A stretch of 32,647 nucleotides of DNA from Rhodospirillaceae bacterium (GTDB taxonomy: Bacteria > Pseudomonadota > Alphaproteobacteria > GCA-2731375): positions 1 to 32,647 of the forward strand of contig JABJKS010000096.1 of assembly GCA_018660265.1 (NCBI GenBank), in the 5' to 3' direction. The number at the start of each line of letters is the position of its first letter. Position 1 is the first letter of the stretch. The notes under the pieces are model-generated. The model was given only the letters and a program-made list of their open reading frames with translations, was not told where the DNA came from and did no database searches. This document shows, piece after piece, positions 15,498 to 24,407 of the stretch. A program made the translations under genes and the position numbers.

Positions 15498-16490
15498 GTG
15501 GTGGATGCAGCCAGGCGGGATGCGGTTGCGGCGTTGCGCCGGCGTGTTGCGACCATTGAGCAGGGCCCCGTGCGGGCCTGGCAAAAGTCCGGCCAGGGTG
15601 TGGAGAATTTGACCCTGGGCGTGCCGGGGATCGATGTAAGATTGCCCGGCGGCGGGCTGGCCCGTGGCGGCTTACATGAAGTGCTGAGCGGTGGTCTGCA
15701 GGACGGTTATAGGGCCCAGGGACGGGGGGGCGCGGCATTGGCGTTTACGGCTGTTCTGGCAGCCCGGCGGGCAGCGCTTGGCCAGAAAAATACTGGCGGG
15801 CGGGTGCTGTGGTGTCCGGCGCACGCCAGTTCGTATGGCCCCAGCACGCATAGCCCCAACACGCATAGTACGGGGCTGTACGGCCCCGGATTGGCAGCGT
15901 TCGGGCTTGGTGCGGGGCAGTTGATCCTGGTGCATGGGCGGGATGATCAACAACGTCTGTGGGCCATGGAGGAAGGCTTGAAATGCACCGATCTGGCCAT
16001 GGTGGTGGGCGAAGTGGGGCGCTTGGACCTGGGCCAAAGCCGGCGTTTGCAACTGGCGGCGGAAGCCTCCGGCGTAACGGCCTTGTTGTTGCACATGAAG
16101 GGTGATGCGGGCCCTGGCATGGCTGGACTGGGTGTCAGTGCGGCCCTGACCCGGTGGCGCATTACCCCGGCACCCAGCGCGCCGACCATGGGCTATGTCG
16201 GCATCGGTGCAACCCGTTGCCAGGTTGAACTACTACGCTGCAAGGGCGGCCGGCCCGGGGCGTGGCAGTTGCAGTGGAGCGGCAGCAGGTGGGATGAGCA
16301 GCATGAAGACAATGAAACATCCAGACGAAGAGACCCCAAAAGAGACTTCGAAAGAAATTCTGGAAGAGACTCCGAAAGAGCTCATCCAGGGCAGCGGGAA
16401 ACGAATCCTGTCCCTGTGGTTGCCCCACTGGCCCACGGATCGGCTGTATCGGGCCCAAAAGAGAAAGCAGCAGGGGCAGCGCGGGCCTGA
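15498..16490 (+). CDS. imuA: ImuA, RecA-like accessory protein of the SOS mutasome
   Basis: ImuA is a RecA/SulA-related protein that acts with ImuB and DnaE2 in damage-induced mutagenic translesion synthesis. The diagnostic stretch LTLGVPGIDVRLPGGGLARGGLHEV lies at about residues 38-62, followed by GRVLWCPA and the region ending LRCKGGRPGAWQLQWSGSRWDE. The GTG at 15498 (or 15501) follows AGGGAAGGG and is preferred. A TTG at 15453 lies only 4 bases after the LexA box, too close to a promoter. The final 50 or so residues are highly basic and run out of frame through the start of imuB, an unusually long overlap. Within the protein a five-residue tandem repeat (PSTHS-PNTHS, about residues 115-124) interrupts the usual sequence. 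It is first in the SOS operon. Confidence 0.87.
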   Translation: MVDAARRDAVAALRRRVATIEQGPVRAWQKSGQGVENLTLGVPGIDVRLPGGGLARGGLHEVLSGGLQDGYRAQGRGGAALAFTAVLAARRAALGQKNTGGRVLWCPAHASSYGPSTHSPNTHSTGLYGPGLAAFGLGAGQLILVHGRDDQQRLWAMEEGLKCTDLAMVVGEVGRLDLGQSRRLQLAAEASGVTALLLHMKGDAGPGMAGLGVSAALTRWRITPAPSAPTMGYVGIGATRCQVELLRCKGGRPGAWQLQWSGSRWDEQHEDNETSRRRDPKRDFERNSGRDSERAHPGQRETNPVPVVAPLAHGSAVSGPKEKAAGAARA

Positions 16491-18054
16491 AAAAGCGCCA
16501 CCGCAACCCACCCAGCCCCAATCTGATCAGCCTTTAGCTTTGATTGCGGCTCAGCAAGGCGGGCAGCGTGTGGCCGCCCTGAACGGTGCGGCGGTTACAG
16601 CGGGGGTGCGGGCTGGCATGATGTTGGCCGATGCCAGGGCTTTGGTGCCGGGCCTGGCAGTGCAGCCAATGGTGGAGGTGGAAGATAGCCGTGCCCTGGC
16701 CGCACTGGCTGATTGGTGTGGCCGCTACAGCCCCTGGGTTACGGTTGATGAAGGGGAATATGGTATTTGTCTCGACATCACGGGCTGTGCCCATTTGTTC
16801 GGTGGTGAAGGGGCCTTGTTGGCTGATCTGCAACAGCGCCTGGCGGGGTTCGCTATTCAGGCCCAGATGGCCATTGCCGATAGCCTTGGCGCGGCCTGGG
16901 CCGTCTGCCGCTATGGCGCGCACTATGATAGCAATATAACCACTATCGTGCCGGTTGGTGGCAACCAGGCCGCCCTGGCGCAGTTGCCCGTGGCTGCTTT
17001 GCGTCTGTCGCCTGGGGCTGCGGATGCCTTGACGCGCCTGGGTTTGGGGCGGATTGGGGAAGTGATCGCACTGCCGCGGGGGGCTTTGACGGCACGCTTT
17101 GGCAAAGAGGTGACCTACCGTTTGGATCAGGCCCTGGGCCGGGCCGCAGAGCCTCTATCGCCGCACCCGGCACAAAGCAGCTTTTGGTGCCGTCTGGCCT
17201 TTGCTGAACCGATTGGTCATCGGGCGCATATTGCCCGGGCGGCGGAGCAATTGGTGCGGGATCTATGTGTGATGTTGGAGGCGGAGGAGCGCGGTGCGCG
17301 GCGGGTGGAGCTGCGCCTGTATCTGGCGGACGGCACGGTACAGCGCATTGGCGTTGGTTTGAACCAGGCCAGCCGGGAGCCTGACCATATTCTGCGCCTG
17401 CTGGTGGAGCATCTGCCCAGTCTGGAGGCGCATTTTGGGGTTGATCTGATGCTTCTGTTGGCGGGACAAAGCGGCCCCCTGCCGCCCGGACAAAGAGCCC
17501 TTAAGGATATTGATAGTGGGCTGCGGACGGGCGAAGACCTGGCACCTTTATTGGACCGTCTGGGCAATCGCCTTGGGGTAGGCAATGTGACCTGCTTGAT
17601 GCCTGTGCAAAGCTATCTGCCTGAATGCGCCGTCCGTCAGGCAGCTCCATTGAGTAGGGATGCGGCAGATGAGGGGGGAGGGGCGGGGGCCGGTGGGGGG
17701 GAATGGCAGCACATCACCCGGCGTCCGGTCTATTTACTGTCCCGGCCCGAGCGGGTGGAGGCGGTGGCCGAAGTGCCCGACGGGCCGCCCATTCTGTTCC
17801 GCTGGCGGGGTACGGCCCACCGGGTCCGGCGTAGCGATGGACCTGAACGTATTGCCCCTGAATGGTGGCATGAGATGGCGGTTGAGATGACGAACCCGGC
17901 CATAGATCTAATGGGCGACACCCGGGATTATTACCGTATCGAAGACAGCCGGGGGCAACGGTATTGGCTATACCGGCGGGGTTTATATGGTGGCTATGCG
18001 ACAGATAATACGGCTGGGGCACCGGAGTGGTATCTGCATGGGTTTTTCGCATGA
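16303..18054 (+). CDS. imuB: ImuB, Y-family polymerase-like mutasome hub
   Basis: ImuB resembles Y-family polymerases but is thought to be catalytically inactive. It recruits DnaE2 to the clamp in SOS mutagenesis. The hallmark KRILSLWLPHWPTDRL sits at about residues 33-48, followed by YSPWVTVDEGEYGICLDITGCAHLFGGE in the palm and FGKEVTYRLDQALGR in the thumb. The C-terminal part ends in RDYYRIEDSRGQRYWLYRRGLYGG, typical of the family. The ATG at 16303 has AGGTGGG 9 bases upstream; 16294 is an alternative. The first 30 residues are an acidic extension with two EETPKE repeats, encoded in the overlap with imuA. A glycine-rich linker lies near residue 457-467. A canonical Q-x-x-L-x-L-F clamp motif was not found in it. 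Confidence 0.88.
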   Translation: MKTMKHPDEETPKETSKEILEETPKELIQGSGKRILSLWLPHWPTDRLYRAQKRKQQGQRGPEKAPPQPTQPQSDQPLALIAAQQGGQRVAALNGAAVTAGVRAGMMLADARALVPGLAVQPMVEVEDSRALAALADWCGRYSPWVTVDEGEYGICLDITGCAHLFGGEGALLADLQQRLAGFAIQAQMAIADSLGAAWAVCRYGAHYDSNITTIVPVGGNQAALAQLPVAALRLSPGAADALTRLGLGRIGEVIALPRGALTARFGKEVTYRLDQALGRAAEPLSPHPAQSSFWCRLAFAEPIGHRAHIARAAEQLVRDLCVMLEAEERGARRVELRLYLADGTVQRIGVGLNQASREPDHILRLLVEHLPSLEAHFGVDLMLLLAGQSGPLPPGQRALKDIDSGLRTGEDLAPLLDRLGNRLGVGNVTCLMPVQSYLPECAVRQAAPLSRDAADEGGGAGAGGGEWQHITRRPVYLLSRPERVEAVAEVPDGPPILFRWRGTAHRVRRSDGPERIAPEWWHEMAVEMTNPAIDLMGDTRDYYRIEDSRGQRYWLYRRGLYGGYATDNTAGAPEWYLHGFFA

Positions 18055-21000
18055 GCTATGCCGAACTACAGGTAACCTCGAACTTCAGCTTTCTGCGCGG
18101 CGGCTCCCATGCCGATGAACTGGCGATCAGCGCTGCCGCCCTGGGCCTCACAGCCATTGCCATCACGGATCGTAACAGTCTGGCCGGGGTGGTGCGGGCC
18201 CATAGTGCGGCCAAGACCGCCGGTATTCGCCTGTTGGTGGGGGCGCGGCTGGATTTACAAAGTGGTTTGAGTTTGCTGTGTTTTCCAACTGACCGGGCCG
18301 CCTATGGCCGCCTGTCGCAATTGCTGACCACAGGGCGGCGGCGGGCCCCAAAGGGGGAATGCTGGTTGGAACTGGATGATGTTCTGGGCCATGATGAGGG
18401 TCAGATTTTCGTCGTGCTGCCACCCGCCGAACCTGATCAGGCATTTATCGAGCAACTCCATCGCCTGGGTGAGACTTGGCCGGGGCATTGTTATCTGGCG
18501 GGGCATTATCTTTATTCCGGCGATGACCGCCGCCGTCTGGCCCACCTGGCCGCGCTGGCAGAGGCTGCCGCCACACCCCTGGTGGCGACCAACGATGTGC
18601 ATTATCACACGCCCGGACGGCGGATCCTGCAAGACGTTCTGGTTTGTATCCGTGAACATTGCACCTTGGCGGAGGCCGGTTTTCACCTTAACGCCAATGC
18701 CGAACGGCATTTGAAAAGCGGCGATGAAATGACCCGCCTGTTTGCTGATCACCCGGACGCGGTGGCCCGTACGGTGGAGCTGGCGGACCGCTGCCGCTTT
18801 TCCCTTGCTGAATTGGCCTATGAATATCCTGCCGATCCGGTACCGAAAGGCCGCACGGCGCAAGAGGAACTTGCGCGCCTGACCTGGGCCGGGGCGCACG
18901 AACGCTATGGCACGGTGATCGACCAGGAGGTGATTGAACTGTTGCGGCATGAGTTGGAACTGATTGGCGAGCTTGAATACGCGCCCTATTTTTTGACTGT
19001 GCATGACATTGTCCGCTTTGCCCGCGAGCGGGATATTTTGTGTCAGGGCCGGGGCTCTGCCGCCAATTCCGCCGTTTGTTACTGCCTTGGCATTACAGCC
19101 GTGGACCCCGCCCGCCTGGATCTTTTGTTCGAACGCTTCATCTCGGCCGAGCGGGATGAGCCGCCTGACATCGATGTGGATTTTGAGCATGAGCGGCGCG
19201 AAGAGGTGATCCAGTATGTCTATGAGAAATATGGCCGCCACCGCGCAGGTATGACCGCCACCGTCATTAGTTATCGGTCGAAAAGTGCGATCCGCGAGGT
19301 CGGTAAGGCCCTGGGCCTGTCCCTGGATGTGGTCGGCGCCCTGGCGGACAATGTCTGGGGCTGGGGCGGTGATGAGGTGGAGGGCGACAAGGTGCGAGAG
19401 ATCGGGCTGAACCCTGATGACCCCACCGTTGCCATGGCCATCCGCCTGGCCCGGGAGTTGAAGGGCTTTCCCCGTCATCTGTCCCAACATGTGGGTGGCT
19501 TCGTTATCACCCGTGGCCCCTTGTCAGAGGTGGTGCCGATCACCAATGCGGCCATGGCGGATCGTACGGTGATCGAATGGGACAAGAATGATTTGGATGC
19601 CTTGGGTATTCTGAAGATCGATTTGCTATCCCTGGGCATGCTGACCTGTATCCGCAAGGGCCTTGATCTGATCGCGGCCCATTATGGCAAGCGGTTCAGT
19701 TTGGCGACCGTCCCGGCGGAGGACCCCGGCGTTTACGATATGTTGTGTAGGGCCGATAGTATTGGTGTCTTTCAGGTTGAAAGCCGGGCCCAGATGACCA
19801 TGCTGCCCCGCCTGCGCCCGCGCAATTTCTATGACCTGGTGATCGAGGTTGCCATCGTCCGCCCCGGGCCAATTCAGGGTGATATGGTGCACCCCTATCT
19901 GCGGCGGCGGTCGGGGAAGGAACGCGTTGATTTCCCCTCTGATGATCTGCGTCAGGTTTTGGGTAAGACCCTGGGTATACCCCTGTTTCAGGAACAGGCC
20001 ATGCGTATCGCCATTGTCGCTGCCGGCTTTACGCCGTCGGAGGCTGACCGTCTGCGCCGGGCCATGGCCACCTTTCGCCACACCGGCACCATCCACACCT
20101 TTCGCCAAAAGATGATCGAGGGGATGACCGCGCGCGGTTATGAGCGGGATTTTGCCGAACGTTGTTTCAAACAGATCGAAGGTTTTGGCGAATACGGCTT
20201 CCCGGAAAGCCACGCCGCCTCCTTCGCGCTGCTGGTCTATATCTCCGCCTGGATGAAACATCATTATCCATCGGTCTTTGCCTGTGCCCTGTTGAACAGC
20301 CAACCCATGGGGTTCTATGCCCCGGCCCAGATTGTCCGCGATGCCAGGGAACATGGGGCAGAGGTGCGCCCGGTGGATGTCAATTATTCGAACTGGGATT
20401 GCACCCTGGAAGATAACGGCGCTTTACGTCTGGGCCTGCGGCAGATCCGCCGTTTTCGGGAGGCCTCCGCTGATATTTTAATGGCGGCACGGGGCGGGGG
20501 CTATGACAGCCCGGAGGATTTATGGCGGCGCACGGGCCTGGGGGCCGGTGGGTTGGAGACATTGGCGGATGGTGATGCCTGGCGCTCCACCGGGTTGGAC
20601 CGGCGGGCAGCGTTATGGGCCCTCAAGCGTTTGAACCAGCCCGAGCTACCCCTGTTTGCCGCGGCCCAAATCCGTCCCCCCAGTATAGATGCACCAAGGG
20701 AGGCCGAGGTTGCCTTGCCGGATATGCCCATTGGCGAACAGGTGGTGCAGGATTACAGCAATCTGCGCCTGTCCCTGAAGGATCATCCCTTGCGCCTGCT
20801 GCGCCCGGCCTTGGATGCGCGGGGCATTATCGAGAATGAAGAATTACTGAACCTGTCGGCGGGCAACCGGGTCACCGTGGCGGGCCTGGTCCTGGTACGG
20901 CAACGGCCTGGTACCGCGCAAGGGGTGATCTTTATCACCATTGAGGATGAGGGGGCCGTCGCCAATATCATTGTGCGCCCCCCGGTATTCGAGGCCTATC

Positions 21001-21257
21001 GCCGGGTGGTGCTGTCCGCCCGGTTGTTGGGCGCACGGGGCCGGGTGGAACGCGAAGGCATGGTGATCCATGTCCTGGCTGAAGAGCTGATCGATCTATC
21101 TGTGGAATTGGATCGTCTGCGCGAAGATCCTAGAATTGGCGGGGGCGTCAATAGTTCCGCGCAACCTTTCGCCCGCCGGGGTCAAGGCAGTCATGGGGGC
21201 CATCCCCGCAATGCAAACCCCGCAGCCCCGATCCCGCAGCCCCGAAGTTTCCGCTAG
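18051..21257 (+). CDS. dnaE2: DnaE2, error-prone DNA polymerase III alpha subunit
   Basis: This 1068-residue C-family polymerase carries out mutagenic translesion synthesis with ImuA and ImuB. The N-terminal PHP domain begins YAELQVTSNFSFLRGGSH (2-19) and continues AIAITDRNSLAGVV. The polymerase site PDIDVDF lies at 372-378, with Asp375 and Asp377 matching the catalytic pair of DnaE, and GRGSAANSAVCY precedes it (about 339-350). Helix-hairpin and OB-fold regions follow; VTVAGLVLVRQRPGT near 943 marks the OB domain. QPELPLF at 863-869 resembles a sliding-clamp-binding motif. The ATG at 18051 overlaps the imuB stop (ATGA), so the trio is translationally coupled. Full length, with no disruption. 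It ends 83 bases before the convergent FlaEY-like gene. Confidence 0.95.
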   Translation: MSYAELQVTSNFSFLRGGSHADELAISAAALGLTAIAITDRNSLAGVVRAHSAAKTAGIRLLVGARLDLQSGLSLLCFPTDRAAYGRLSQLLTTGRRRAPKGECWLELDDVLGHDEGQIFVVLPPAEPDQAFIEQLHRLGETWPGHCYLAGHYLYSGDDRRRLAHLAALAEAAATPLVATNDVHYHTPGRRILQDVLVCIREHCTLAEAGFHLNANAERHLKSGDEMTRLFADHPDAVARTVELADRCRFSLAELAYEYPADPVPKGRTAQEELARLTWAGAHERYGTVIDQEVIELLRHELELIGELEYAPYFLTVHDIVRFARERDILCQGRGSAANSAVCYCLGITAVDPARLDLLFERFISAERDEPPDIDVDFEHERREEVIQYVYEKYGRHRAGMTATVISYRSKSAIREVGKALGLSLDVVGALADNVWGWGGDEVEGDKVREIGLNPDDPTVAMAIRLARELKGFPRHLSQHVGGFVITRGPLSEVVPITNAAMADRTVIEWDKNDLDALGILKIDLLSLGMLTCIRKGLDLIAAHYGKRFSLATVPAEDPGVYDMLCRADSIGVFQVESRAQMTMLPRLRPRNFYDLVIEVAIVRPGPIQGDMVHPYLRRRSGKERVDFPSDDLRQVLGKTLGIPLFQEQAMRIAIVAAGFTPSEADRLRRAMATFRHTGTIHTFRQKMIEGMTARGYERDFAERCFKQIEGFGEYGFPESHAASFALLVYISAWMKHHYPSVFACALLNSQPMGFYAPAQIVRDAREHGAEVRPVDVNYSNWDCTLEDNGALRLGLRQIRRFREASADILMAARGGGYDSPEDLWRRTGLGAGGLETLADGDAWRSTGLDRRAALWALKRLNQPELPLFAAAQIRPPSIDAPREAEVALPDMPIGEQVVQDYSNLRLSLKDHPLRLLRPALDARGIIENEELLNLSAGNRVTVAGLVLVRQRPGTAQGVIFITIEDEGAVANIIVRPPVFEAYRRVVLSARLLGARGRVEREGMVIHVLAEELIDLSVELDRLREDPRIGGGVNSSAQPFARRGQGSHGGHPRNANPAAPIPQPRSFR

Positions 21258-21293
21258 AATATGCTGATACAAACTAGGAAAAAGAAAAACTGA

Positions 21294-21342
21294 ACCGATC
21301 ACTTGGGTCGCAAAGGTGACACCAACTCGGTCAAGATTTTTT
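21294..21342 (+). terminator. Weak terminator candidate between dnaE2 and the convergent gene
   Basis: ACCGA (21294-21298) and TCGGT (21327-21331) can pair, with partial extra pairing inside the long loop, and TTTTTT follows at 21337-21342. The helix is short and the loop large, so support is weak. No better terminator is seen in this 83-base convergent gap. Confidence 0.22.
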
Positions 21343-24085
21343 AGGTAACGATGTTCAGCATATTCTGCGTGCTGCCACCGGTCTGACCCTGAAGCCGCAT
21401 TTGATTGGTTAGGTTCATGGAAGATGCCACGGAGGTAATGGCACCAAGGGCACCTTGCAACTGGGCCAGGCGTTCCCTGTCTGCGGCCTTAAGACTAATT
21501 GGTGGTTCCAAATCAGCGTCAGGCCCGATCGCGATATAACGGAACATTTTGCGCACTTCCCGCAAGGCACTATCAATCAGTACGCCAACCTCGGCGGCTT
21601 TTGCCGGCGTTTCCAATGACAAATCCCCGACCAGACCAAGTTCGAAGATAGAGGATTTGATCTTCTCTTCCTCCTCATCATCCAAACCTTCGGGGGCAGC
21701 GTAAAGCGTCGCTTCCTCAAAGCCCAGGCCGGCGAGGGCATCAAAACCCTCGGGTCCGGCAAGGATTTCAACCACCGCGCCGTTTTTCGCTTCAATCTTC
21801 AGGCCGGAGTCATCGAGATTATTAATGACGTTGGATGTGCCAAAATTGCCCAAGGCTTTCTTGATCTTATAGGATAGGAAACCCAAGGTATCATCGGTCT
21901 CAATCTCAATACGTTTCGTGGACCCGCCATCAACCCGGATCGAAAAATATTGTCCCGGCCGTAGAGTTGTCGTGCTTAGAATTTCGTCCGGCGGTGCTAT
22001 CGGTAATTCGCCTGTTGGCAGACCAAGGCGGCTGATTACGGATGTTGCCGCGCTATCAAAAACGATGCCATTACCACTTTGCGAAACGGCACCATGATCC
22101 TGGCTGGCCCAGGCCTCTGTGCCGGTATTATCCAATTTCATGACGAAGGCATCTTGGACGCTGGCATTGGCACCACCATCTACAGCACCCTGGGTGGCGC
22201 CGGTCAGATAGATTTCATCGGCCCCGGCAGAGGCCTTGACCGCGATACCGTTGACGGCGTCTGTACTGCTACTGCCCACGTAAGTGGTCCAGCCCACGGC
22301 GGCGGATGCACCCGAATCCACAATTTGGGTGACAAAGCCGTCGCTGCCCCCTGAATGGGCATTGACGATGCTGCCCGAAAGGGCGCTGTTGGTGGTTTGT
22401 CCTGAAATATAGACATTGCCGCTGCTGCCCACGGCAATATCGGTCACCGTGCCGTCGGTGTTCAAAGCACCCAGATTGACTTCCCAATCCGGCGTTTGCG
22501 AGGCGTCACTATCCACGTAACGGCGCAATATGGCATTGCCGTCCTTTTCGCCGGCGACATAGACGTTGCCCGCGCCATCCGTGGCAATCGCCGTGGCGCG
22601 GTCATCGCCGGTACCACCGAACTGTTTGTTCCAGACCAGCGTGCCGCTGCTATCAAGTTTCGTCAGATAACCATCAGAACTGCCCGCATGGGTCACTTCA
22701 GAGCTGATTTGTGCGTAGGTCTGGCCGGCCACGAAAACATTTCCCGAAGCATCTGTTGTTAAGGCCAGGGCGGCATCGTTGGCATAGGGTGCGGCCTGCC
22801 GGGTCCATTGCTCGGCACCGGAACTATCGAACTTGGTTACAAAACTGTCATAGTTGCCGCCATACGAGGTCGCGCTCAAATCACCCCGTACGCTACCCGC
22901 GATGATCACATTGTCGCTACTGTCGACAGTAACGGCGAAACCATTGGCGTCTTCCGTAGCCCCCAACATGCGGGACCAGACCAACTCGCCCGCGGCATCA
23001 TATTTCCGTAGGTAGGCATCGTTCGTGGCCTGATTGGCAAGCCCTTCCAGGTCGCCCGCGGTAGAACCAACGGAATAGACATAGCCCTGGCTATCCACAG
23101 CAACGGAATTCGCGCTATCGGCCTCGGAGGTTTCGATATCAGCGCGGAAAGCATCGTTGGGCGTCGTATTGCCCAAATCGTCTACGTTTTTCACGAAACC
23201 GGAGGAATAGTCACCGACATTATTGGTGCCAGCGACAAAGACACCAGCAGATGGATCAGACGGATTTCCGAATGTTACGGTTTCTGTGGCATTTAAATTG
23301 AGGTGGAAACCGTAGGAAAATTCGCTGAAGCGCTGGGCATTCATGGTCGAGGTCACGCCATTCGCGCTCAACTGAGAGTTCACATAGGTGGAGATGTTAT
23401 CTACATCCAACCCGCCCGATACCTGGGAGAGGTCAATCGTAATGACCTTGGTCTCGACAGAATTCACGACGGTTATATCGAAGGTCTCGGTACCCGTCAG
23501 GCCCGGGATGGCATCCGTGCGGTTTTCGGTTACCTGGGACGAATAATGGAAGGGTGTCGTGTATTTTGGATCCTTGGGGAAAGACTGTGTCGATGTTTGC
23601 GTGGCTTGTTTAATGCCGTACAGCAACGTCGTATCTTCAAATTTCAAATCACCGACAAAACTGCTTAACTCATCTATGTAACCGTCGAAGCGGTTTTGCA
23701 GCAATCGCGACTGGCTGGCCGCACCTGTTTCGCTTTCGGCATAGGTGGCCATTTCCCGTAGCTTTGTCAGGCCCGTGTAAAGGCCGAACAAATTCTTGAA
23801 CTGATCATCGCCTGCAGTGTTGTTTACCCGCGGATCTGACAGATCGATCAAGGGGCCCGACGAATAAATTCGTTGCAGGATCTCTTCGAATGGATTGGCT
23901 TTAGGTAAAGTCCAGGGCGGTATGATCGAAGGGTCAACGGTGGCGAATGAATCGCTTAGCAGTTCATCCTGGATTTTCGAGGCATGGCCAGACAAGCCCA
24001 ACGAAACGCCAGACGAATAGAACGCACTCAGGACATTGTTGTCAAACTGAACAGGTTGCAATCCGGATGTTGGACTAAGTGCCAT
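21341..24085 (-). CDS. Large beta-propeller-repeat protein, FlaEY-like flagellar regulator
   Basis: This 914-residue protein has no signal peptide. The N-terminal third is polar and partly helical, with a flagellin-like stretch around VITIDLSQVSGGLDVDN (about residue 215-235). Residues about 312-662 hold six or seven SBBP-type propeller repeats, each built like 'GNVYVAG...DGYLTKLDSSGTLVW'. A domain with GQYFSIRVDGGSTKRIEIET follows. The C-terminus is helical and ends LTNQMRLQGQTGGSTQNMLNIV. The arrangement and termini resemble proteins annotated FlaEY in Caulobacter and Rhodospirillales, linked to flagellin production. The neighbouring sugar operon is consistent with flagellin modification. 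The start ATG lacks an obvious Shine-Dalgarno site. The name is recognised by eye; an alternative is a generic SBBP-repeat surface protein. Confidence 0.6.
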   Translation of the reverse strand: MALSPTSGLQPVQFDNNVLSAFYSSGVSLGLSGHASKIQDELLSDSFATVDPSIIPPWTLPKANPFEEILQRIYSSGPLIDLSDPRVNNTAGDDQFKNLFGLYTGLTKLREMATYAESETGAASQSRLLQNRFDGYIDELSSFVGDLKFEDTTLLYGIKQATQTSTQSFPKDPKYTTPFHYSSQVTENRTDAIPGLTGTETFDITVVNSVETKVITIDLSQVSGGLDVDNISTYVNSQLSANGVTSTMNAQRFSEFSYGFHLNLNATETVTFGNPSDPSAGVFVAGTNNVGDYSSGFVKNVDDLGNTTPNDAFRADIETSEADSANSVAVDSQGYVYSVGSTAGDLEGLANQATNDAYLRKYDAAGELVWSRMLGATEDANGFAVTVDSSDNVIIAGSVRGDLSATSYGGNYDSFVTKFDSSGAEQWTRQAAPYANDAALALTTDASGNVFVAGQTYAQISSEVTHAGSSDGYLTKLDSSGTLVWNKQFGGTGDDRATAIATDGAGNVYVAGEKDGNAILRRYVDSDASQTPDWEVNLGALNTDGTVTDIAVGSSGNVYISGQTTNSALSGSIVNAHSGGSDGFVTQIVDSGASAAVGWTTYVGSSSTDAVNGIAVKASAGADEIYLTGATQGAVDGGANASVQDAFVMKLDNTGTEAWASQDHGAVSQSGNGIVFDSAATSVISRLGLPTGELPIAPPDEILSTTTLRPGQYFSIRVDGGSTKRIEIETDDTLGFLSYKIKKALGNFGTSNVINNLDDSGLKIEAKNGAVVEILAGPEGFDALAGLGFEEATLYAAPEGLDDEEEEKIKSSIFELGLVGDLSLETPAKAAEVGVLIDSALREVRKMFRYIAIGPDADLEPPISLKAADRERLAQLQGALGAITSVASSMNLTNQMRLQGQTGGSTQNMLNIVT

Positions 24086-24407
24086 CTATTGGTGAACCAT
24101 CTATCGGTTTATCCCATAAACCTTGTTACTGTTTCGCCCCGCCGTAATTGGCGGGCCGTCTTCCTGTCCGCCGACCTGGCGGGTAGGTGGCAAAAAAACT
24201 CCAAACGAAATTCCACCATCCGACATTTTGCCTGTAACGGGTTAACGACCGATGAATTCATTTGGTTAATTAATGTTGCCGATGTTGTGGATAAAGCGCT
24301 GCAGTTTACGAAACATTAACCGCGACAATGGAAACTTAACCACGTCGATGGGGAAAACTAACCCATCACACTTTGTGCCTTATTGCTGTTCGGACGGGTA
24401 GCCGCCT
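24086..24407. promoter_or_regulatory. Divergent promoter region between the FlaEY-like gene and the sugar operon
   Basis: This 322-base gap carries no gene. It has two hairpins with the same arm sequence, CCGCC/GGCGG (24138-24155, in fact six-base arms CCCGCC/GGCGGG, and 24168-24182), in what would be the FlaEY-like mRNA leader. Toward the plus-strand operon are several TTAA-type motifs: TTAAC at 24242, TTAATTAA at 24266-24273, and TTAACC at 24316-24321 and 24336-24341 (20 bases apart). TTAA motifs are used by the CtrA regulator of alphaproteobacterial motility genes, but the exact TTAA-N7-TTAA spacing was not found. No sigma-54 element was recognised. Confidence 0.4.

Noticed and set aside
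18255-19490. 411-residue open frame on the minus strand
   Set aside because: It lies wholly inside dnaE2, which has clear polymerase motifs on the plus strand; the frame has no recognisable domain.
24086-24407. Sigma-54 promoter for flagellar genes
   Set aside because: A TGGCA string occurs at 24188 but no TTGC lies at the required distance on either strand.
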